64,000 nt of DNA from Actinacidiphila acidipaludis (lineage in GTDB: Bacteria; Actinomycetota; Actinomycetes; Streptomycetales; Streptomycetaceae). A model generated the notes under the pieces. That model did no database searches and was not told where the DNA came from. It worked only from the letters and a program-made list of their open reading frames with translations. The position numbers and the translations under genes were made by a program. The DNA is taken from NCBI RefSeq assembly GCF_019890725.1, contig NZ_JAINZZ010000027.1, forward strand, positions 1 through 64,000, given 5' to 3'. This document shows positions 57,875-64,000 of the stretch, in pieces. Position 1 is the stretch's first letter. Each line of letters opens with the position of its first letter.

Positions 57875-58714
57875 TCAGGGGTTGCGCCAGTCGCCGGACG
57901 TCAGGTGGGAGCCGGCCTGCGGGCCCATGCGGAGCATGCCGCCGTCGACGACCCAGGACGCGCCGGTCACGTAGGAGGCGTCGGGGCCGGCGAGGAAGGC
58001 GATCACCGAGGCGATCTCGCGGGCGTCGCCTGGACGGCCCAGCGGGATGCCCGGGCGCGCGGCACGGGTGACATCGGCGTCCTCCTGGCCCGTCATGGGT
58101 GTGGCGATCTCACCCGGGGCCACGGCATTGACGGTGATGCCGTACGCGCTCAGCTCCAGCGCCATCACCTGGGTGAGCAGCCCGAGGCCGCCCTTGGCGG
58201 CGCAGTAGGGCGCGGCGCCCACCCGCGGCTGGTGTTCGTGCACCGAAGTGATGTTGACGATCCGGCCGCCTCCGCCCTGCGCGATCATCCGCCGGGCCGC
58301 GTGCTGGGAACACAGGAACGGGCCGATCACGTCGACGTCCATGACGCGCTGGAACGTCGCGTGATCGATGTCCAGGAAACGGGTGGACGTACCGGTACCC
58401 GAGCCGTTGACGAGGACGTCCAGCCTGCCCAGTTCGTCGGCCAGGGTCTCCACGGCGTCCGCCGCGCCGGGCAGCTCGGTGAGGTCCAGCCGCGTCACCG
58501 CGGCGCGCCGGCCCTGGGCGCGGACCTCCTCCGCCGTCTCCTCGGCGCCCCTCTCGTCGCTGTGCCAGGTGATCCCGACGTCCATTCCGCTCTCGGCGAG
58601 GCGTACCGCGGTGGCCCGGCCGATACCGGAGTCGGAGCCGGTCACGATCGCGACCCGGGTGGGCCGCGGCCCGTCGCTGTTCGTCGGGTGCGAAGGGTCG
58701 GGGGAGGTGGTCAT
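57875..58714 (-). CDS. short-chain dehydrogenase/reductase
   Basis: A 279-residue classical SDR. Cofactor motif VTGSDSGIGRATA, NGSGTGTS, catalytic Ser in NITSVHE and YCAAK for Tyr/Lys, and the C-terminal ASYVTGASWVVDGGML. It resembles glucose-1-dehydrogenase-like or 3-oxoacyl reductases; the substrate is unknown. ATG with AGGCGCC only, a weak ribosome-binding site. Confidence 0.92.
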   Translation of the reverse strand: MTTSPDPSHPTNSDGPRPTRVAIVTGSDSGIGRATAVRLAESGMDVGITWHSDERGAEETAEEVRAQGRRAAVTRLDLTELPGAADAVETLADELGRLDVLVNGSGTGTSTRFLDIDHATFQRVMDVDVIGPFLCSQHAARRMIAQGGGGRIVNITSVHEHQPRVGAAPYCAAKGGLGLLTQVMALELSAYGITVNAVAPGEIATPMTGQEDADVTRAARPGIPLGRPGDAREIASVIAFLAGPDASYVTGASWVVDGGMLRMGPQAGSHLTSGDWRNP

Positions 58715-58902
58715 GAGGCGCCTTTCCCTGGGGTCTCCGGCACAACTCCCGGGTGCCCCACGCGGAACGTGTCACACGCCCGGGCGGGCCGGGCCGCGGC
58801 TGCCGTGCGCCCGAGAGCCCCTGGCGGGTCGGCGGCTGCTTCGGCCCGCCCCGCCCCTAGCATGCGGATTCGGGTGATATGTCCGATCGGAGAGGGACTG
58901 AC

Positions 58903-59313
58903 ATGGACGGCGACCAGGACGACGAGCGTTACCGCGAAGCGCTGGCCACGGCGGAGGACCTGCTCGGCGTTCCGCTGCAGCGGTTCCTGGAGCCCGGCGA
59001 GGGTGAGCCCGCCAACGGCGCCGACTTCAAGCGGCTCGCCACCATGCACACCTTCGGCGACGTGTGGCCCCGCACGGGCGTGCTGGACACGCGGACCCGC
59101 TCTCTCGTCTCCGTGACGGTCACCGCCGTCCTTGGCACTATGGAACCGCTGCGGGGGCAACTGCGGATCGCGCTCAACAACGGCGTCACGCCCGAGGAAA
59201 TCGTCGAGGTGTTCCTCCATCTCTCCGCCTACGCGGGTGCCGCCCGGGCCTTCGAGGGCTACCAGGTGGCGCAGCAGGTGTTCGCCGAGGCGGCGCGGGG
59301 TGCCGAGACCTGA
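58903..59313 (+). CDS. carboxymuconolactone decarboxylase (CMD) family protein
   Basis: A 136-residue CMD-fold protein similar to 4-carboxymuconolactone decarboxylase (PcaC type): FGDVWPRTGVLDTRTRSLVSVTVTAVLG, EEIVEVFLHLSAYAGAARA. It contains no cysteine, so it is not an AhpD-type peroxidase. The ATG at 58903 is chosen because GGAGAGGG is 6 bases upstream; an ATG at 58879 is also in frame. No protocatechuate-pathway gene is adjacent. Confidence 0.9.
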   Translation: MDGDQDDERYREALATAEDLLGVPLQRFLEPGEGEPANGADFKRLATMHTFGDVWPRTGVLDTRTRSLVSVTVTAVLGTMEPLRGQLRIALNNGVTPEEIVEVFLHLSAYAGAARAFEGYQVAQQVFAEAARGAET

Positions 59314-59634
59314 CCAGCGGCATCGGAGACTGTCCCGTTGCGCCGCGGACGCACGATCCCCTCTCCGGCGGGCTCACGGGGAAGGTGGAGGCCCGGCATC
59401 GTGAGCCAGGGGTGGCGTCCATCCTGTCCTGCCGGGCCGGCAGCCGGACATCGGCGGGCTCGCGCCGGGGAGCGGCGAGTTCACGCCACTCCACGGGGGT
59501 GGGACGTGCCCCGGACGGACGCCCCGTCACGCACTCCCGCACCAGCTCCGCCCGCGCCCGGGAGGGGAACGCGTACGTCACGCAGGGGCCGAACGCCGGC
59601 TGGCGCAGGCTGACCTGTGTCCCGGCCGCGGCCC
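59314..59634. other. 321-base convergent intergenic region
   Basis: Between the converging CMD and glycosyltransferase genes. The only structure I see is CTGCCGG-G-CCGGCAG (59429-59443), a 15-base palindrome that might help terminate transcription. No coding frame looks real. Confidence 0.5.
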
Positions 59635-60718
59635 TCATCCCGCCAGGACCCCGGCGTGCCCGGCGTGCCCGGCGGGCGCCAGCAGGGCGGCGTAGTCGCG
59701 CAGGACCGCCGTCCACGAGGCGACGGACCCCGTGGGCGCGGGCGGGACGTCCGGGTCGCCACGCTGCCAGGCGGTGACCCCGTCCCGCGGTGCGGGGAAG
59801 TCCGGTGGCAGGACGGCCTGATGGTGTCTGCGCAGCAACTCGCCGACCCCGGGGGGCGAATCCCATGACGGGGACACCGCAGTTGAGCGCCTCGAGGACG
59901 GCCGGCGGCCGTCCGTCGGAGTGCCGGTAGGGGACCACGAGCAGATCGGTGGCTGCGAAGAAGGACAGCAGTGCCCGGTCGTCGAGCAGAGCGCTGAACG
60001 GGACCGCCGGCAGTGGGCTGCGGACCCGTACCGAGACCGTGTTGGCGGCGAACTCCAGCCCGGAACCGCCCAGTTCGCGGGCCAGCCGGAGGAAGAGGTC
60101 CAGGCCCTTCTGCGGAGTGGGCCGGCCGATGAACGACACCCGCCGCCGGGACGGTCCACGTCTGCGCAGCGGCGCCGACAGCCGCGCGCCGTTCTCGATC
60201 ACGGTCAGCCGTACGGACACCTCGCCGTTCCGCCGGACGAGATCCCGCACGGCCGTCGCCACGTCCTGGGACACGGCGACCGTCCAGGTGCTGTGGGACA
60301 TCAGCTGGGCGAGCCGGCGTTCCTGCACCCGCACGCTCCCGGCCGCGGGGTCGGAGTGCGAGGAGGTGTGGACGACGGTGAGGCAGGGCGTGGAGCGGCA
60401 GGTGAGGTACTCGCCGGCCAGGCGGGCGAGCATGCGGACGTTGAAGCTCGTGGGCACCACGATGACATCGGCCCAGTCCATGGCCGCCCACGCCGAGCGG
60501 ACGTCTCCGCACTGCACCGTGCGCACCCCGCCGAACAGGCCGGGGAGGGGGAGTTCGCGCCCCCAGGTGGCCACCAGGCAATCATGCGTGGGGGCCGCGA
60601 AGCGGAGGAACTCGCGTACGAACTGCTCGACGCCTTCGGACGGGTGGGCGTAGTCGCTCACCATCAAAAGACGTCTGGGGCGTGGCGGGTCGGGTGGGAC
60701 GGGCGGCGCGGTGGCCAT
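59635..60718 (-). pseudogene. GT4-like glycosyltransferase, frameshifted at a G6 run
   Basis: Encodes a GT-B glycosyltransferase: N-terminal RRLLMVSDYAHPSEGVEQFV, VVHTSSHSD, middle SFIGRPTPQKGLDLFLRLA and donor site VVPYRHSDGRPPAVLEALNCGVPVMGF. Right after GVPVMGFAP the frame breaks at a run of six G (59851-59856); the expected GVGELLRRHHQAVLPPD and the C-terminus follow in the other frame to a stop at 59635-59637. Deleting one base gives 360 residues, slightly short for a GT4 enzyme. Start ATG 60718 has GGAGG upstream. Phase variation, decay or a sequence error are all possible. Confidence 0.82.
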
Positions 60719-60981
60719 GGTGGCTGCCTCCGTGGACGGCATACGGGGAGAACGCGCTGAGGGGCCCGTCTGCGGTCACGCCAGGTGTGCCGGGTGCGAG
60801 AAGGCGGGGACGTTGCATCGGGCGCGGACGCGTGCAACGCCGCGGGGCGGCCGCGACCGTCGCTGTCAGCGGCCGGACGGCCGTGTGCGATGCGTCCGGA
60901 ATGCGTCTCGCGATGCCGGACGAATCCGGCCAATGTGGGGGGAACGACGTCGGGTGGGGAACGGGCACGTGAGGGGACGAC

Positions 60982-62649
60982 GTGGCGCGAGCAGGCGGGG
61001 CGAGACCGGCGGCCATTCCGTGGACACCGTGGCACATCAGGGCGGGCTGGCTGCTGCGGTCCCACCGGCTGCGCCACACCGACCCGGACCTGCGACGGCT
61101 GGGCGGGTTCGCCCGCGCCTACGGCGTGTCCGGGCAGAAGGAGGGCGGCATCTCACCGAGCACCCTGTCCCGCTGGGAGAGCGGCACGGTCGTGGTGACC
61201 GCCGAGGCCGTCCGCCGCTACGAAGGGGTCCTCGGGCTCCCGGCCCACCACCTGCTCGCACCCATCCAGACCGTCGCCCGCCACGAGGGCGGTCCCGCCG
61301 CGGCGGCCTTCCTGCGGGGCCGCTACGGGCCGCCCGCCGGAACGGCCGCCAACGGCCCGGCCCGCCCGCGGAGCGCCGGTGCGCACGGCACCGCGCTGCG
61401 GATGGATCCCCTGCTGGACCGCGCCCTGGACGGCGGCATCCTCACCAGCGAGGACTGGGACGAACTCACCTGGTGGGCGGCCTACGGCGGCGGCAGCGTC
61501 TCCCCGGGACGGGTCCGGCGGGCGGTCGTCCAGCGGCTGCTGGAGGAGACCCTGGTCTCGTCCAGTACCCAGTGGATGCGGCGCTTCGAGGCCCTCGGGC
61601 GGCTGATGGCCGATCCGTTCTGGGCGCCCGAGGCCGTCGCGGTGTGCGCCGAGGCCGCGGAACAGTCCGAGCACGTCGGCCTGATCGAGGCGGTGTGCGC
61701 CCTGGACGGCAGCCCGCACCCCGACGCGGCACGCGCGGTGATCCGCCAGCTCACCGACCCCACCACCGAGGACAGCCGCTACGGCGCCATGCTGGCCGCC
61801 GCCCGCAAGTCCCGCAAAGGCCACTTCGGCGCCGACCAGAACCGCGTGCTGGTGGACGTGGTCGACGGGGTGCTGACCAGCGCCTCGCAGGGCGCGCATC
61901 CCCTGCCGCTGGTCGAGGCCGCCGCGGTCCTGGTGCACCGGCTGCCGCTGTCGGCGGCGCACACCGCCCGGCTGGTCGCCGCCGCCGCGGACCTCCACCC
62001 GACGGCCGGCGCCGTGGTCCTCCACGGCTCGCTCACCGCGCCCGCCGCGGCCTCCGTGACCGTCGCCCGCGTCCTCGCCCGGCTGCCCGACGACGTCACC
62101 TCCCCGCAGTCGGGCGATGTGCTCGGCGGCATCGTGCACGATCTCCTGCACCACCCCGTGGCCGACGTCCGCCTGTACGCGGCGATGCTGCTCTCCGCCA
62201 GCCCCTACGGCGGTGAGGTCGCCGCCGCCCTGACCGCCGAACTGCGCAACACCGCCGTGGTCCGGGCCGAGAACCAGGCCGTTCCGGTGCTCTACGCCTT
62301 GCGCGTCCTCGGCGGCCCGGAGCAGCGCGGCGTGGTGGCCGACCTCACCCTGGCGCGTGGCCTGCCCCGGGGCGTGGTCCTCGCGGCGGTCGACGCGCTG
62401 GGCCACATCGGGGGCCGCAGCCCCGAGACCTACTGGCGGGCCGTCTTCGAGCGGCACTCCAAGGCCGTCCCCGACCCCGGCGAGCAGCAGCGCGTCCTCA
62501 AGCGACTCGTCTACAGCTTCGCGATGGCCGATGAACTCGACCTGCTCACCCGTCTGGTCGGCGAGCAGGCGCGGGAGGTCTCCGCGCAGGGCCTGTCCCG
62601 CTGGTGGACCCACCTCGCCCGGCACGTCCGCGAGAGCGCGCGGCGCTGA
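60982..62649 (+). CDS. XRE-type HTH protein with helical-repeat C-terminal domain
   Basis: A 555-residue protein. Residues about 15-95 form an XRE-like helix-turn-helix with long insert (WLLRSHRLRHTDPDLRRLGGFARAYGV, SPSTLSRWESGTVVVTAEAVRRYE). The remaining 440 residues are Ala/Leu-rich repeated helices (ARAVIRQLTDP, ADVRLYAAMLLSASPYGGEVAAALTAELRN), HEAT- or TPR-like, with no recognised enzyme motif. It looks like a large actinomycete regulator of unknown signal. GTG start, weak GAGGGG 6 bases upstream. It is divergent from the glycosyltransferase gene. Confidence 0.8.
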   Translation: MARAGGARPAAIPWTPWHIRAGWLLRSHRLRHTDPDLRRLGGFARAYGVSGQKEGGISPSTLSRWESGTVVVTAEAVRRYEGVLGLPAHHLLAPIQTVARHEGGPAAAAFLRGRYGPPAGTAANGPARPRSAGAHGTALRMDPLLDRALDGGILTSEDWDELTWWAAYGGGSVSPGRVRRAVVQRLLEETLVSSSTQWMRRFEALGRLMADPFWAPEAVAVCAEAAEQSEHVGLIEAVCALDGSPHPDAARAVIRQLTDPTTEDSRYGAMLAAARKSRKGHFGADQNRVLVDVVDGVLTSASQGAHPLPLVEAAAVLVHRLPLSAAHTARLVAAAADLHPTAGAVVLHGSLTAPAAASVTVARVLARLPDDVTSPQSGDVLGGIVHDLLHHPVADVRLYAAMLLSASPYGGEVAAALTAELRNTAVVRAENQAVPVLYALRVLGGPEQRGVVADLTLARGLPRGVVLAAVDALGHIGGRSPETYWRAVFERHSKAVPDPGEQQRVLKRLVYSFAMADELDLLTRLVGEQAREVSAQGLSRWWTHLARHVRESARR

Positions 62650-62800
62650 TCCCGTCCGGCGACTGCCGCCTGTCGCCGCGTCCGGTGTGTCCCCCCCCGG
62701 GGCGCAGCCGTGGCGTGACCTGGTGGGGGGACGCAGAATGAGGGGACGGACGCCCGGGCGAAGCGGTGGGCGGCGGCCGCCCAGCGAGGGGAGCGTTTCC

Positions 62801-63406
62801 ATGAGCACAGCGTGGGACCTGCTGATCGTCACCAAGGACGACGCGGCGGGCACACCGGTCGACGCGGACGACCTGTCGCTGGCCCTCGCGGGAGCGGAAC
62901 TGCTCGACCTCGTCGACTCCCCGGCCGCGGCGCTGGACGGCGACCGCATCGTGCCCGGCCCGCCCGTGACCACCAGTGACAGCCTGCTCGACCAGGCTGC
63001 CGCGGCGCTGGTGCGGCAGGAGCCGTACGAGACCGTCGACCAGTGGCTGTGGCGCCGCGGCGAGAAGCTGTCGTCGGCCTACACCGAGGCACTGGAGACG
63101 CAGGGGTACGCCGTCAGGCCGCACCATCGGTGGCTGCCGGGCCGCAGCGACCGGGCCGTGCTCGTGGACTCGCCCGCGCGTGAGCGCGCGGCGGAACGCT
63201 GGGCCTCGGGCGAACCGGTGCTGTCGGTCCTGGCCGCGGCCGTCGGCGTCCCGGGCGGTGAGGCCGGACGCCCGGACAGCGTCGCCGACGAGGACGGCGC
63301 GACCGTCCTGGCCGCGGTCGGCAACGCCGTCACCGAACTGGAGGCCGAGCGGCAGCGCCGGCGCATCGAGAACGACGCGTTCGACAACATCTGGCGCGCG
63401 CCCTGA
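62801..63406 (+). CDS. GPP34 (GOLPH3/VPS74-like) phosphoprotein
   Basis: A 201-residue protein of the GPP34 family: WDLLIVTKDDAAGTPVDADDLSLALAGAELLDLVD, SLLDQAAAALVRQ, QWLWRRGEKLSSAYTEALETQGYAV. The eukaryotic relatives bind phosphoinositides and Golgi glycosyltransferases; bacterial members have no settled role. GAGGGGAG is 7 bases before the ATG. It follows the HTH-helical-repeat gene by 151 bases. Confidence 0.9.
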   Translation: MSTAWDLLIVTKDDAAGTPVDADDLSLALAGAELLDLVDSPAAALDGDRIVPGPPVTTSDSLLDQAAAALVRQEPYETVDQWLWRRGEKLSSAYTEALETQGYAVRPHHRWLPGRSDRAVLVDSPARERAAERWASGEPVLSVLAAAVGVPGGEAGRPDSVADEDGATVLAAVGNAVTELEAERQRRRIENDAFDNIWRAP

Positions 63407-63436
63407 CGATCTGCACGATCTGCGCGCGCCCTGACG
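63394..63436. repeat. 15-bp direct repeat spanning a stop codon
   Basis: GCGCGCGCCCTGACG occurs at 63394-63408 (containing the GPP34 stop) and at 63422-63436; the spacer carries a second small repeat (ACGATCTGC twice). It is a local duplication. Confidence 0.7.
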
Positions 63437-63485
63437 GAAGCTGCCGCGAGGACCCCCGTCCGGAGGCCCGCGGACACCGGCCGGC

Positions 63486-64000
63486 TCACTCCGGCACGAA
63501 CTGCTGGCCGCCGTCGATGTCGTACGTGGCGCCGGTGATGGCGTCGTTCACCATCAGGTGCACGGCGAGCGCGGCGACGTCCGCCGGGCCGACCACCCGG
63601 CCGATCGGCAGGGTCCTCCGCAACTGATCGCGCCGCGCCTCCAGTTGATCCCCGAGGAGTGAGGCCGACAGCGGGGTGTCGACGAAGCCGGCCGCGATGA
63701 GGTTCATGCGGACCGGCGCGATCTCCAGCGCCAGGCTGGCGGTCACCGCAGGCATCGCCGCGGTGACACCGCCCATGATCGTCATTCCGCGCGCCGGGCG
63801 GCGCCCGCCCGTGCCGCCGACGAACAGCACGGTCCCGCCGGGCCTGAGCTTCTCCCGGCTCGCCCGTGCCACCGCCATCATCATGGCGATGCGTCCGCCG
63901 AACTCCCGCCCGGCCGCGGCGACGTCGACCTCGTCGAGCGGCGTGTACGCCGGCCGGCCCGCCGTGACCAGCACATGATCGATGGTCCCGGGCAGCTCCG
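63486..64000 (-). CDS. SDR-family oxidoreductase (5' truncated by window edge)
   Basis: The frame stays open to the right edge, so the N-terminus with the Rossmann motif is outside. Visible are DHVLVTAGR (the NAG-like strand), GGTVLFVGGTGGRRPARG, ALEIAPVRMNLIAAGFVDTP, and the C-terminal GATYDIDGGQQFV. The Ser is replaced by the GGTGG loop and no clear YxxxK is seen in the visible part, as in atypical SDRs of this subgroup. Function unknown. Confidence 0.88.
   Translation of the reverse strand, partial: ELPGTIDHVLVTAGRPAYTPLDEVDVAAAGREFGGRIAMMMAVARASREKLRPGGTVLFVGGTGGRRPARGMTIMGGVTAAMPAVTASLALEIAPVRMNLIAAGFVDTPLSASLLGDQLEARRDQLRRTLPIGRVVGPADVAALAVHLMVNDAITGATYDIDGGQQFVPE

Noticed and set aside
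58903-59313. AhpD-type alkylhydroperoxidase
   Set aside because: The CMD protein has no cysteine, so the CxxC active site is absent.
1-64000. CRISPR array, tRNA/rRNA, insertion sequence, prophage or integrative element
   Set aside because: No spaced repeats of CRISPR type, cloverleaf, transposase, integrase or att-like duplication was seen; repeats found are short local tandems.

Overview
The window is very GC-rich DNA with GTG and TTG starts, dense gene packing, many 4-base (ATGA/GTGA/TTGA) stop/start overlaps, twin-arginine secreted glycoside hydrolases and an abundance of SpoIIE-type phosphatases, STAS proteins and F420/FMN-type oxidoreductases. This points to a Streptomyces (or very close actinomycete) chromosome, probably an accessory or arm-proximal part because metabolic core genes are few. 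No rRNA, tRNA, CRISPR array, insertion sequence or phage gene was recognised.

Layout. 1-11 kb: the end of a REC-PAS-GAF-SpoIIE-ATPase regulator with two STAS genes, then small redox and regulatory genes (cupin, HxlR, RibD-C reductase, PPOX-fold protein, LysR, epimerase), a second large SpoIIE phosphatase and mmsA. 11-24 kb: secreted polysaccharide-active proteins (discoidin-domain enzyme, clan-D-like glycoside hydrolase with carbohydrate-binding module, PA14-GH2 enzyme) and a gamma-glutamyltranspeptidase-like enzyme, with AACGTT-centred operator-like palindromes upstream of two of them. 24-28 kb: XRE-cupin regulator, CxxC flavoprotein and MFS exporter, then a TetR/SRPBCC pair whose 47-base spacer carries two matching operators. 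28-39 kb: a large partner-switching (stressosome-type) locus. 40-47 kb: a sigK-rskA cluster with a fasciclin lipoprotein and a membrane molybdopterin oxidoreductase, an Fe-S photolyase coupled to a PAP2 protein, and a MarR remnant. 47-64 kb: FadR-type regulator plus GMC oxidoreductase operon, CapA-like protein, PolX, a frameshifted GNAT-AAA+ gene, HpnR, DUF2267, two SDRs (one cut by the right edge), a CMD protein, a frameshifted glycosyltransferase, an HTH-helical-repeat regulator and a GPP34 protein.

The most interesting part is the partner-switching locus (28391-39266). One arm (minus strand) couples a PAS-type SpoIIE phosphatase, a cobalamin-binding protein with the exact Wx9EH signature of CarH-type B12 photoreceptors but no DNA-binding domain, and a STAS antagonist, all translationally overlapped. 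The other arm (plus strand) is rsbR-rsbS-rsbT followed by a fused ATPase/phosphatase, a hybrid histidine kinase and a receiver-SpoIIE phosphatase, again all overlapped. Together they suggest a light/B12 input and a stressosome input to a common set of anti-sigma switches. No SigB-like sigma gene lies in the window, so the output must be encoded elsewhere.

A second notable point is a pair of near-identical promoter-like elements (GACCAATCC, 15-base spacer, CCGAA) in front of sigK and of the molybdopterin oxidoreductase, consistent with a self-contained SigK regulon. Two genes (GNAT-AAA+ and glycosyltransferase) each carry a single-base insertion; these may be real pseudogenes or sequence errors.
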